Shown: positions 29,855-39,413 of the stretch, in pieces
How the letters are laid out: every line of letters starts with the position of its first letter
Numbering within the stretch: the first letter of the stretch is position 1
Source: Pilasporangium apinafurcum
Lineage: Eukaryota; Oomycota; Peronosporomycetes; Pythiales; Pythiaceae
DNA length: 64,000 bases
Direction: 5' to 3'
Assembly: GCA_001600495.1 (NCBI GenBank)
Contig: BCKE01000073.1
Span: 115,699 to 179,698, forward strand
Translations under genes and position numbers: made by a program
Notes under the pieces: model-generated
Told to the model about the DNA's origin: nothing
Seen by the model: the letters and a program-made list of their open reading frames with translations, nothing else
The model's database searches: none

Positions 29855-31522
29855 TCAGCGCACATCACCTGCATTCACAGCGTCCAGCCAGTAAAGAATA
29901 TGAAGCTGATTCCACGTAGTGGCGATCTCGCGCGCCGTTACAAGATCCACAAGTTCGCGCTTATGCTGGTAGAACCACTCAAATACGCGCAGATGACCGC
30001 CTCGGACAGCGTTCTTATAACCTTCAGACGTACATCCTTCCGTTCGATTGTTGTTTAAGAATTCCAGAATCTCTATGCTCGACGTTTGATCCATCGCGTC
30101 GGTCGTGCAGCCTTCCGTTCGATTTTCATGAAGGAATCGAACGACATTTAGGTGGTTATTTGCCGCCGCATAGTCCATCGCGATGCTGCTACATCCTTCC
30201 GTTCGATTCTCGTGTAGGAACTTGACAATTACCAGATGGCCCTTGCCCGCAGCGCTATTCATCGTCTTGTATGTGAAGAGATGTGAGCGATGCTTATGAA
30301 ACCACTGCACTACCTGAAGATGTCCGCGCCAAGCAGTGTGTGAGAGTGTTTTCTCGCTGAAAGGAAGGTTCTGGTCACCAAGCCACTCCACTACATCAAG
30401 AAACCCGTTCTGAGCAACGAGAGAGAAATCCAGTGCGGTTTTGTTTTTATCCCAAATGTGTTGATACTTGTCAACTAACCATTGCAGCATTGACAGATTT
30501 CCGTTTGTCGCTGCGAGTACGAAGAATTCAGGCATGCAATCGAAGTTGTGGGTGTGAAGCCACTTGCATACTTCCCAATGTCCATTAACAGCAGCTGGAT
30601 CACATGGATTCTTACTCCACATGAACTGGTGCCAATTCCAACGGGGAACGTACCTTCCACGATAATGGTCATAAAGCCAATTCAGCATTTCAGCATGACC
30701 GTGAGAAGCTGCGAGGTTCAATACACCGCTCGAAATAGACGCGGTTTCTGGATGATATGTGTAAAGGTACTGAGCAATACTTAGACATCCATTCTTGACA
30801 GCGTCAGGGAAATAATAGAGCTGGAATGGCACGGCGCCATGCTCATGCAACCACAGAAGCGTATCTATGTTGTCGAGTAATACAGCTTCGTCCATGGAGG
30901 TACTAAGATCAAAACTGGGAAAACTTTCCTGTAATAGCTGCACAATCTGTAGGTGACCGCTTGCAAACTCAATTTCGCGCCCCTCAGGCACAGAGCCAAG
31001 CCTTGCATATCTTTCAAGGACAACTCGTGCCACATCTACGTACTTCCGACTGCTGACTGCGTCACAAAGTACATCTGTTTCGTGTTCCATCGTCGCTGGA
31101 TACATCTCCAGCAGCCAGTCAAGCATGGCAGCATGGCCATTGGCTATCGCAACTTCGACTGCATCCATGATCTCCCCTTCTGGAAAGTAAACGTCACGTA
31201 GCCATTGTGCTCCACTCAGAAAGCCGAGTTTGGCCATCACATTCATCGCATTGGTGAATTGTTCCTGTCGAAATGCCTTTACGAGAAGTGGCGGCAACAT
31301 TTTCCATTGCTCAGCATGTCGATCCGTCACCCGCTGGAGAAGTTCTAAGGAATGGAATGATGCCGCTTTCGCGAGCGACCAATCAACTGTAGGATCCAAA
31401 AACGTGTCAATGGTGTGTGTTATGTGCGATAACTCTGGGAGAATGGGGATCGCACGCATTACAACCTCTACGGATGTCAGCAGCGACATGGAGCTGTCTT
31501 TCCTATGGAGCTCATTTGGCAT
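29855..31522 (-). CDS. Ankyrin-type repeat protein, family member 5
   Basis: 555 aa from the ATG at 31522; the frame opens upstream from a GTG, and MSLLTSV at residue 12 is an alternative start. The N-terminal module has LSHITHTIDTFLDPTVDWSL and RQEQFTNAMNVMAKLGF. The array includes GHWEVCKWLHTHNFDC and GNLSMLQWLVDKYQHIW, then LHENRTEGCSSIAMDYAA, LHENRTEGCTTDAMDQ and NNNRTEGCTSEGYKNA. The cap is LVTAREIATTWNQLHILYWLDAVNAGD. It is divergent from member 6, and the two share features such as FASGxLQ, so they look like a head-to-head duplicate pair. Confidence 0.85.
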   Translation of the reverse strand: MPNELHRKDSSMSLLTSVEVVMRAIPILPELSHITHTIDTFLDPTVDWSLAKAASFHSLELLQRVTDRHAEQWKMLPPLLVKAFRQEQFTNAMNVMAKLGFLSGAQWLRDVYFPEGEIMDAVEVAIANGHAAMLDWLLEMYPATMEHETDVLCDAVSSRKYVDVARVVLERYARLGSVPEGREIEFASGHLQIVQLLQESFPSFDLSTSMDEAVLLDNIDTLLWLHEHGAVPFQLYYFPDAVKNGCLSIAQYLYTYHPETASISSGVLNLAASHGHAEMLNWLYDHYRGRYVPRWNWHQFMWSKNPCDPAAVNGHWEVCKWLHTHNFDCMPEFFVLAATNGNLSMLQWLVDKYQHIWDKNKTALDFSLVAQNGFLDVVEWLGDQNLPFSEKTLSHTAWRGHLQVVQWFHKHRSHLFTYKTMNSAAGKGHLVIVKFLHENRTEGCSSIAMDYAAANNHLNVVRFLHENRTEGCTTDAMDQTSSIEILEFLNNNRTEGCTSEGYKNAVRGGHLRVFEWFYQHKRELVDLVTAREIATTWNQLHILYWLDAVNAGDVR

Positions 31523-31715
31523 TCTGTCGGAACCACGCGTTTGGTGAGTGTCATGGCACACCGAATTAACGCTCGTTATGATTGGTCCGTTTCTATTAAT
31601 TTTACATTTTTAGCCAATATATTTATTTTATATTTTCTACCAATGAATTTTGCTTATTATTTCTTTCGCGTTCTTGTGAGCAGCTAAGTAGCTATGCTGC
31701 ATTTGCGCCAACTGG
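31523..31715. promoter_or_regulatory. Shared divergent promoter region of members 5 and 6
   Basis: 193 bp separate the two start codons. The stretch is AT-rich and holds CCAAT-type pentamers in both orientations (gattggtc, agccaatat, accaatga). It must drive two diverging genes; whether it acts as one bidirectional promoter is inference. Confidence 0.4.
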
Positions 31716-33395
31716 ATGATGAATATGGAAGCTAAGGACTATCAATCCCCCATATGGGCGTCTGTATCGGCAGTAACGAAAGCGCAGCCCGTTCTCACCG
31801 AACTTCCACACGTAGTCAACACCATCAATGGATTTGTGGATGTCACATTGGACTGGTCACTCGCGCAGGCTGTTTCGTTTAACTCTCATCGTGCTCTACA
31901 GCGAGTGGCTGCGCGACATGATGCCATATTACGCAGTGCTGCTCCCTCCTCTTCACGAGTGAAATGCTTTCGGCAGCAGCATTTTTTGGGTGCTATGCAA
32001 GTAGCGGCGGAGCATGGGTATCTTGAGACAGCGCAATGGGTTCGTAATGTCTATTTCCAAGAAGGTAAAGTTGTTGGTGCTGTGGACAGAGCAATTCAAC
32101 ACGCACATGCAGACATGCTGGCGTGGCTGCTAGATACGCTTCCTGTCGATGTAACAATGGACACAGTAGTGTTGGAGAACGCGGTGCGTCGCGGAGATCA
32201 ATATATTGACGTCGTGCGCGTCCTGTCATCGCGATGGCCATCGTTGCCGCAACGATATCGAGATAACCAGCAATTCACCTTTGCGAGCGGATATCTACAG
32301 ATGGCAAAGGTCCTGTATCATATCTTTGGTCAGCGGTTCGACAGCGCAATATCGATGCAAGATGCTGCGCTGTTTGGGAAGATAGACACGATGTTGTGGC
32401 TACATGAAATGTGCAGAGAGCCATTCACAGCAACATTGTTTACGAATGCCGTATCGAGAGGGCAACTTGAGGTTGCTCAATATCTCCACAGCCATTATCG
32501 GGAGCTGACGTTGATTTCGAATGATGTGCTGAACGTTGCAGCATCGAATGGTCATTCAGAAATGCTGGAGTGGCTCTATAATAATCGAAATGAGAGCACA
32601 TACTTTCCTCAATGGGGTGGCTATCGTCGACTCTTTGCCTATTGGTTTCATGGTGAAGTCGTCAACAGGTATTGGGACGTTGGTAAGTGGATGTATGCGC
32701 ATCACTTTGACTGCACGCCCAAATTGTTTTGGATTGCTGCTGGTGTTGGGAATATGCCAATGCTTCAGTGGCTGATGGAGCGATATCGACATGTATGGGA
32801 AGCGCACAAAAGTCAATTGGATATGTCATATGCAGCAACTAACGGCCGTCTCGACGTTATTCAATGGCTTTATGCCAATGGTTGCCGATTTACTGATCAA
32901 GCAGTCAACGAGGCTGCTATAAAGGGTCATCTACCAATTATCAAGTGGCTGCATGAACGTCAGCCAGAAATTTTTACTGCAAAAGCGATGGACAACGCCG
33001 CTCAAAATGGTCATTTGGATATCGTTCAGTTTCTTCATATACACCAGTCGGGAAACTGCACCACAAAGGCGATGGATCAAGCAGCGCGCCAAGATCACAT
33101 CGAAATTGTTCGATTTCTTCACGAGAATCGATCGGAGGGCTGTACGACAGACGCAATGGATTACACAAGAAGCGTCAAGGTTTTGGAGTTTTTGAATCAA
33201 AATCGTACGGAAGGGTATACTGATCGAGCCTATAAAAATGCAGCGTTGCGAGGAAATGTAGAAGTGCTCGAGTGGTTGTATCGCCACAACTGCGAGTTGG
33301 TAAACTTGGATCGAGTACAAGAAATTGCACGCTATCATCTTCAGTACCATGTTGTGTACTGGGTGGATGCGGTGAAAGCAGGAGAACTGCAATGA
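31716..33395 (+). CDS. Ankyrin-type repeat protein, family member 6
   Basis: 559 aa, intronless, from the ATG at 31716 (other in-frame ATGs follow at residues 2 and 4). The N-terminal module has LPHVVNTINGFVDVTLDWSL and a slightly expanded basic segment before FRQQHFLGAMQVAAEHGY. Repeats include GHSEMLEWLYNNR, YWDVGKWMYAHHFDC (Gly replaces Cys in the usual VCKW) and GNMPMLQWLMERYRHVWE, then LHENRSEGCTTDAMDYTR and NQNRTEGYTDRAYKNA. The cap is LEWLYRHNCELVNLDRVQEIA...YHVVYWVDAVKAGE. It is convergent with member 7. Confidence 0.85.
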   Translation: MMNMEAKDYQSPIWASVSAVTKAQPVLTELPHVVNTINGFVDVTLDWSLAQAVSFNSHRALQRVAARHDAILRSAAPSSSRVKCFRQQHFLGAMQVAAEHGYLETAQWVRNVYFQEGKVVGAVDRAIQHAHADMLAWLLDTLPVDVTMDTVVLENAVRRGDQYIDVVRVLSSRWPSLPQRYRDNQQFTFASGYLQMAKVLYHIFGQRFDSAISMQDAALFGKIDTMLWLHEMCREPFTATLFTNAVSRGQLEVAQYLHSHYRELTLISNDVLNVAASNGHSEMLEWLYNNRNESTYFPQWGGYRRLFAYWFHGEVVNRYWDVGKWMYAHHFDCTPKLFWIAAGVGNMPMLQWLMERYRHVWEAHKSQLDMSYAATNGRLDVIQWLYANGCRFTDQAVNEAAIKGHLPIIKWLHERQPEIFTAKAMDNAAQNGHLDIVQFLHIHQSGNCTTKAMDQAARQDHIEIVRFLHENRSEGCTTDAMDYTRSVKVLEFLNQNRTEGYTDRAYKNAALRGNVEVLEWLYRHNCELVNLDRVQEIARYHLQYHVVYWVDAVKAGELQ

Positions 33396-33588
33396 AATAT
33401 ATATTAAAGTTGTTATTATGGAAGATTGGAGTTAGTTCAAAGATGTCGATATCCAATCGAGTTAAATTTTTTACGATCAGCCATGCTGCCAATAATCCAT
33501 AGCACTACAACATTTTTTCCATTATACTTTATAAACCAATATTATACCGCTAATGCAAACCACTACCTGTGGTCTTTTGTTCACAACG

Positions 33589-35244
33589 CTACTGAGCACC
33601 TTGTTTTTCCTCCTCCAGCATGGCAATAATCCAGTGTCGAATGTGATACTGATGGCTACGTGATGCATTGATAGCGACACTCCCCCAATCAATCATCATT
33701 CGTTTGTGCTCGTAGACCCATCGCAGCACACTTAACTTTCCGCGTTTGGCCGCCATCCAGCTCACCCGAGGAGTGCATCCTTCGCTTCTATTTCTATGTA
33801 GAAACTCAAGCATCTCGACACTTACAGACAGATCCATGGCGTCTGTTGTACAACCTTCAGTGCGATGTTCGTGGAGAAATTGTACAACCTCGAGATGGTT
33901 GTTCGCAGCAGCCAAATCCATGGCCTTTGGTGTATAGACGCCAGTCTGATGCTCATGGAGAAATTTGACTACCTCCAAGTGGCCAGCTTCCGCAGCAGCG
34001 TTCATAGCTGGGTTTGTCGTGTATTCAGGATATTTGCTGTGCAGCCACTCCACCATCGAAAACATTCCATGGCTGGCTGCAAGCTTTAATGCTACACATG
34101 AGAATCGAAATCCTCTTGCGTACAGCCACTCCATCACATCCGGCGAACAACTAAAGATGGCATGATCGATATACGGTTTCGCTGCGTGTTGCTCAATGAC
34201 AGATCGGTAGTTGTCGAACAACCATTGCAACATCGGTAAATTACCTTTCACCGCCGCGATTTGAATAAAATCAGCTGGAATGGACACATGTCCGTTGATA
34301 TGCAGCCATTTACACACATCCCAGTATCCCCTGGAGCTCTGCACCTTCTCTGTTTGATACATGATGTGGGTATTGACCCAGCATACCTCTTCGTATGGCT
34401 CGGTACATTGAGTGTGCAACCACTGCAATGTCTCTACATGTCCGTACGATGCCGCAATATCCATTAAATCGTGGATGGCCCAGGTGCACTCGTGCTGATA
34501 TTCATGTAGATACTGCAACAGTGGTAAGTGGCCACTGGCCACGGCCTTGTGAACGACTTCATCCGTAAATTGCTGGTTACAATGATCATGCAACCACTGT
34601 ACAATATGTTGGTGTCCGAGCATAGCTGCGTCTTGCATCGCTCGCTGTCGATTGAATCCTTGCCAGTGGCGTTGTAGCCACTGAAACATTGGCAGATGAC
34701 CACTGTCGTAGATATGAGTCCCCCGATCGTGAAGACTCATGAACATGGTCCAGTGTTTCTCGTAGAAGACCTGCACGACATCAACGTTTCCTTTGGCGAT
34801 GGACTCGCTGAGCCCGCCACTAATAATCATACATTCAGATGGATATGCGTCGAAGATCCACGTGAATGCACGTGCGTGGCCTGCAAGCGCAGCGGTTAGA
34901 CCAATACTCATCACTTTGCCCTCAGGGAAATAAACGTCGCGCAACCATTGCATCCCAGGCACCCACCCACGCTCCGCAGCTGCATTCATCGCCTGAGCAA
35001 ACTGTCGCTGGCGTTTGCATTGCTGAAGCCAATGTGGTAACGACTGCCATTCACGAGATTGACGAGCATCTACAAGCTCGAGTAGTGGGAGCAACTCAGT
35101 CTTTACTGCGCGTACAAGATTCCAGCGTGCAGTCACGTCCACGAATGTATGAATAGTCGATGCAATGTGTCTGAGCGCTGCCAGCGATGGCTGTGAACGC
35201 ACCACCACCGCCACGCTTGTCCACACTTGCTGTCCTTCCTCCAT
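33589..35244 (-). CDS. Ankyrin-type repeat protein, family member 7
   Basis: 551 aa from the ATG at 35244. It is the most diverged intact member. The N-terminal module is recognisable (LRHIASTIHTFVDVTARWNL, QRQFAQAMNAAAERGW), and the repeats contain GYWDVCKWLHINGHVS, GNLPMLQWLFDNYRSV and LHEHRTEGCTTDAMDLSV. The cap is altered: VLRWVYEHKRMMIDWGSVAINA...YHIRHWIIAMLEEEKQGAQ, with RHWII in place of xYWVD. Divergence may mean a different partner or relaxed constraint. No frameshift is seen. Confidence 0.82.
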   Translation of the reverse strand: MEEGQQVWTSVAVVVRSQPSLAALRHIASTIHTFVDVTARWNLVRAVKTELLPLLELVDARQSREWQSLPHWLQQCKRQRQFAQAMNAAAERGWVPGMQWLRDVYFPEGKVMSIGLTAALAGHARAFTWIFDAYPSECMIISGGLSESIAKGNVDVVQVFYEKHWTMFMSLHDRGTHIYDSGHLPMFQWLQRHWQGFNRQRAMQDAAMLGHQHIVQWLHDHCNQQFTDEVVHKAVASGHLPLLQYLHEYQHECTWAIHDLMDIAASYGHVETLQWLHTQCTEPYEEVCWVNTHIMYQTEKVQSSRGYWDVCKWLHINGHVSIPADFIQIAAVKGNLPMLQWLFDNYRSVIEQHAAKPYIDHAIFSCSPDVMEWLYARGFRFSCVALKLAASHGMFSMVEWLHSKYPEYTTNPAMNAAAEAGHLEVVKFLHEHQTGVYTPKAMDLAAANNHLEVVQFLHEHRTEGCTTDAMDLSVSVEMLEFLHRNRSEGCTPRVSWMAAKRGKLSVLRWVYEHKRMMIDWGSVAINASRSHQYHIRHWIIAMLEEEKQGAQ

Positions 35245-35347
35245 TTTCGCCTCTATTATTATTTTTTGTTCGATTGACCATCACTCGCTTATTTTTTCCA
35301 TTTGAATTCGACACTTGGGTCAGAATTGCTGACAAATCTCAAAGAGA

Positions 35348-35690
35348 TCATATGAGATACGAAAATACCCCAGAGAGGACATTCTCTTTTTTCTTTGGGT
35401 CTGACTCGACCAGCAAAAGCTACTTAAGACTAGACAACCGCGGAGTAGCCATCTCCGACACCTGGATTCGATGAATAGGTAGTCATTCTCGAGAAAGATG
35501 TTTCGAGTGTGATCTTTTTCTTTCGCATCGATACTATCTGCGCTACACTTTTTGAACAATCGCTTTGATTTTCCACACACTCGATGTTCTCGAACATGCA
35601 CTATCATCGCTTCACATCCGTTTTTGAAAAAGAAGAGAGGTCATTGCGGAGAATTGGAGACAAATTCCTATCGATATGGATCTGTTTGCT
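35348..35690 (+). repeat. Dispersed repeat of about 340 bp, copy 1
   Basis: Matches 46218-46560 in inverted orientation (coordinates sum to about 81908), with scattered substitutions and at least one indel near 35575-35600. On the minus strand a conserved frame reads KEKDHTRNIFLENDYLFIE and continues through ESRCRR. It is intact here but broken in the other copy. No known element family is recognised. Confidence 0.7.
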
Positions 35691-35785
35691 TCAAAAAAAA
35701 ATCAGGTCAAAATGTATCCTACGGGTAGGATTTTGGCTCAGTCAATAAAGGTTAAAGTTGGTTTAATTCATCCCAATATTTTGTT

Positions 35786-35851
35786 TAGCCTTTATTCCCC
35801 ACATGTGTTTGTACCACGCGTGGTACAGAACACGTGGGGAATAAAGGTTAA
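35786..35851. repeat. Long palindrome upstream of the OSCA-type gene
   Basis: Two arms of about 33 bp read inward from TTTATTCCCCACATGTGTTT and its near complement GAACACGTGGGGAATAAAGG, meeting at a perfect 12-bp centre ACCACGCGTGGT. A third copy of AATAAAGGTTAA lies just upstream at about 35745. The palindrome ends about 140 bp before the ATG of the channel gene. It could be a cruciform, a dimeric protein-binding site or a tiny foldback element. Confidence 0.75.
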
Positions 35852-35992
35852 GTATCCATTTCCACCTCCCTCTCCCGCGCTTTTACCGTAAAAAAGCGCT
35901 GACCATCACTCTTGCTTTTCTCTTTTCTTTCAGTTCCAGTCAATCAGCCAAGTGAGTAAAGTCAGTCACGAGTACGCGAAAGAAAAAGGAGG

Positions 35993-38971
35993 ATGGCGGA
36001 TGTAAGCGACGCCAGCGCCGCGGCTGCTGAGATCTTTGTACCATCTGAAGCTACGTTAATCCATCACAACAATATCTGGAGCGTCGACTACAACGCCACG
36101 GTCGCCAAGGACGCTGCCATGGGCTGGCAGGGACTCGGATATGTGCTAGCATTCAACACTGCACTCTTCGTAATTGCATTCATCATCTTCCAAAATTTCG
36201 CCAAGAGCACGCGCTTTAGTTTGTTCCACTTCAGGTCATCATCGAATATTCTGTCAGGTAATAACGCTTTGTCGTTTACGCTGCGCAGCTGGCAGAAATT
36301 GCTCTTCCACACGCCAATTCGCGACACAGAAGTGGAGATTCAACTCGGACCGGAAGGTACATTTTACTTGATGTATCAGGTCTATGCGTTGCGGCTACTA
36401 GCAGTGCTTTCGATCTACGCGTTTATTGTGTTATTGCCATTATATTTGGGCATTGCTGTCATCTCAGAGACGATAGCGGAAGATGTTGCAAAGTTACCGG
36501 AGTTGCCATCGTTCTTTCATCATACTAATGAATCAACGACCGACATCACTCCAACTTCATCCACACTCGCGTTGGTATTAGCCGAAGCGTCGGGCAGTAG
36601 GAGTAATGATAGTGATAGCTCCTCTGGATTCGGCAATGCAACCATTGTGGATGATGACAACTGGTGGTCATTTGCACATTCCACTATTCGAGTATTGCCA
36701 AACGAATCGCCATACCTGTGGGTTCCCGTGATCACGTGCTATTTCTTCACGATTGCATTTATGGTTTTTTTTCAGCGACTCAGCTTCCTCTCAAGCATTC
36801 CACGATCATCATCGTCATCGTCACCTTCATCTTCATCCAAATCGATCACGTCTGAAGCTGCATCGAATGGAAGTGGTGGATCGTCAAATGATATTACAGA
36901 TGAGCAGCAACCCGAAGAAGAAAAAAAACCTGAAGAACCAGAGCGGCGCCATTTGATCGGTATGCAACCTTCGGAACTCAGCGCGCGGTCTTTGTTTATT
37001 GATCGAGGACTGCCCAAGACTTTGCGAGAAGAACGAATGCTCTACCTCATGGAGGAAGTCTTCCCAGGTTATGTCGAGGATGTTTCAGTGGTACTCAACA
37101 TGGCAGAGTTTCATTCGTATCAGCATCGACGTTGGCGAGAAGAAAACAATCTGGAACGTGAGCGAATTCTGCATCAAAAACGAGAGAATAATGAGCGGAT
37201 TTCGTGGGCATTGCGACTTTTACCTGGGAGTATGACGTTCCCGTCACTTGCCAAAATGTTGGAGTGCCGACCAAAGCCATTTGAGGAACGAGAACAATTG
37301 ATGCAAACAAAGATTGAATTGCTGAAAGAAGCCGAAAAGGACAGCTTGCACCGGATTCTACGACAGAACAATGGTGCTGGTCGCGCATTCATTGTGTTTA
37401 GAACGGCGAGACTCCGTGCACGTTTTGTACGACGTGTTCGGAATCGCTCCATCACATCGATCCTCGCTGACCGATTTCCTGATCATGCATTGCCAAAGAT
37501 AAAGCGCTATATTCGTGAGCTTGGCGTTACTCGTTGGCATCTGTCAACAGCACCTGAACCTGATGATATTGACTGGAACAGTGTTTCGTTCCCGTTGGTG
37601 AAGCGTACAACAGCGGTGCTGTTGGTTAACGTGGCCATTCTCGCCCTTCTGCTATTGTTCACGTCACCTATCGCAGTCACCTCTGCGATATCAAACAGCA
37701 ACTCCTATAGCACAAACGCTGCTCAATCAATTTCAGACATGGTGGCTCAGATCAGTGACTTCATTGGCGAGTTCGCCCCGCAGATGGCCAAGATGATGAC
37801 GACGTACTTCCCTACGCTCATTTTGGTGATGATCAATGCGGTGCTACTGAATGTTCTCCAGATCGCAGGACGCATTCAACCCATTGCAACGGATTCTGCG
37901 AAGGAACGGATGATTCTGCGAACTGCATCGGTGTATTTGATCTTTAATACGATCTTTGTGCCAAGTCTTGCGTTCGTCTCGATCGACGCTGTGTTGCTCT
38001 ATCTGGAGAATGATGGAGAAGTGCTTAGTATGCTGGGCACGCTCTTCTTGCACAATTCAGGTATTTTCTACTGTAGCTACGTTCTTCAGCGCTGTTTCCT
38101 AGGGACTGCTGTCGTCATGCTACGAGCGAGTGAGTTTGCCAAATTTTCATGGTTCAAACCGCGTGCAGTCACACCAAGGGAGCATGTTGAATCCGTTGAA
38201 GCTTGGCCATTCTTTACAGGTGTGCAGAGTGCTCTTCAGATTAGTATGCTCACCGTCGTGCTCACCTTCAGCACGGTCGTACCGCTCATTCTTCCTTTGG
38301 GAATGCTCTACTTTGTAATGCAACACGCCGTCGATAAGTACTCATTGCTGCACGTTCGACCGCGTATCAAGGGTCGCGGAAGTATTGCACGAACCGCCAC
38401 CCACGCCACTATCATCAGTCTACTCCTGTATTTGACGACTATGGCTGGATTTTTCTTAGTACGCGGCACGAAAATGCAGGGTACATGTGTTTTGGTGCTT
38501 TTGATGGTGACGTATATTGTGTGTTTGTGGTGGTATATCCGTGACAAAGAGCGAGCATACGCACAGACTACCCGAGCGCATAGCTCAAACTCTCGTCGCC
38601 ACCTACTAGAGAAGAATGGAGTAAACCCAGATAGTTTGGCGTCAGGTATTTCGACGGAGCCGACGGAAGAGACAAGATTACTGGTGGAATGTGCCTCTGC
38701 ATCACAACTGGAGGCAGCCGTTCCCATAGCAAAACCAGTTCCTCTTCCGCTTGCAGACGAACGCGCCAAATGGAGCGATTTTTATCGAGAACCAGCGCTG
38801 CGGAAGCTCAAGCATTCAAGTCTGGGACTTGACCCACGACAAATAGGCGAGTACGGCAGCACATGGCGGAAGGATCTTCAACGCGAAAACACGATTCCGA
38901 ATCTACAAGAGATGGAAAACACGAGTTTTCGAGGCTCTGATATGTCCAACCTTCAAGATTGTAATGTGTGA
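35993..38971 (+). CDS. OSCA/TMEM63-type calcium-permeable stress-gated cation channel
   Basis: 992 aa, intronless, from the ATG at 35993. The topology matches the OSCA/TMEM63 (DUF221) family. Three N-terminal membrane segments (about residues 46-67, 133-160 and 240-262) correspond to RSN1_TM. A large cytosolic region (about 300-520) corresponds to PHM7_cyt, and a block of further membrane segments from about 535 to 850 forms the pore region. A Ser-rich then acidic insert (about 265-310) sits at the start of the cytosolic loop, and a charged tail follows the last segment. Family members are osmotically or mechanically gated cation channels in the plasma membrane or endomembranes, fitting a wall-bearing, hyphal or zoosporic cell. 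Confidence 0.88.
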   Translation: MADVSDASAAAAEIFVPSEATLIHHNNIWSVDYNATVAKDAAMGWQGLGYVLAFNTALFVIAFIIFQNFAKSTRFSLFHFRSSSNILSGNNALSFTLRSWQKLLFHTPIRDTEVEIQLGPEGTFYLMYQVYALRLLAVLSIYAFIVLLPLYLGIAVISETIAEDVAKLPELPSFFHHTNESTTDITPTSSTLALVLAEASGSRSNDSDSSSGFGNATIVDDDNWWSFAHSTIRVLPNESPYLWVPVITCYFFTIAFMVFFQRLSFLSSIPRSSSSSSPSSSSKSITSEAASNGSGGSSNDITDEQQPEEEKKPEEPERRHLIGMQPSELSARSLFIDRGLPKTLREERMLYLMEEVFPGYVEDVSVVLNMAEFHSYQHRRWREENNLERERILHQKRENNERISWALRLLPGSMTFPSLAKMLECRPKPFEEREQLMQTKIELLKEAEKDSLHRILRQNNGAGRAFIVFRTARLRARFVRRVRNRSITSILADRFPDHALPKIKRYIRELGVTRWHLSTAPEPDDIDWNSVSFPLVKRTTAVLLVNVAILALLLLFTSPIAVTSAISNSNSYSTNAAQSISDMVAQISDFIGEFAPQMAKMMTTYFPTLILVMINAVLLNVLQIAGRIQPIATDSAKERMILRTASVYLIFNTIFVPSLAFVSIDAVLLYLENDGEVLSMLGTLFLHNSGIFYCSYVLQRCFLGTAVVMLRASEFAKFSWFKPRAVTPREHVESVEAWPFFTGVQSALQISMLTVVLTFSTVVPLILPLGMLYFVMQHAVDKYSLLHVRPRIKGRGSIARTATHATIISLLLYLTTMAGFFLVRGTKMQGTCVLVLLMVTYIVCLWWYIRDKERAYAQTTRAHSSNSRRHLLEKNGVNPDSLASGISTEPTEETRLLVECASASQLEAAVPIAKPVPLPLADERAKWSDFYREPALRKLKHSSLGLDPRQIGEYGSTWRKDLQRENTIPNLQEMENTSFRGSDMSNLQDCNV

Positions 38972-39413
38972 AACAATTGCAACGTTTTGTCAGTCACTGT
39001 TTAGTTACATCAAATCACGAGAAACAGGAAATGCGTGCTGAGGTGAACATAATACAGAATATATGTTCCGTGGATCCCTTTCGATTTCAGATGTACTCGT
39101 TACCCAAGCAAATTGTTCCTTCCTGTGCTTCATCGATTACGGCAAAGCATTGATCTTACAGAGTGCAAACATTCCTTCTCTCCAATTTTATTAACAGCCA
39201 ATCAGCGGCAATGTTCCCGAAAAACAGCTTCAATTAGGGATATGATGTGGTCTACCTCATATAGTTACCTTTTAAAAATGATCACTAAATTCGAGGGGGA
39301 AAGAGAGGGGCGTCGGTGGAAAAGATGCCACGTAGTACTTTCGCAATTGAGCTCTTCAGTCCGACAAAGGAGCTACTTACTTTGCTAGAGAAGGAGAAAG
39401 GAAGTGGAGCAGC
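38972..39413. other. Intergenic stretch
   Basis: No gene seen between the channel gene and the PDI-type gene. A purine-rich segment (gagagaggggcgtcgg) precedes the next start. Confidence 0.45.
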
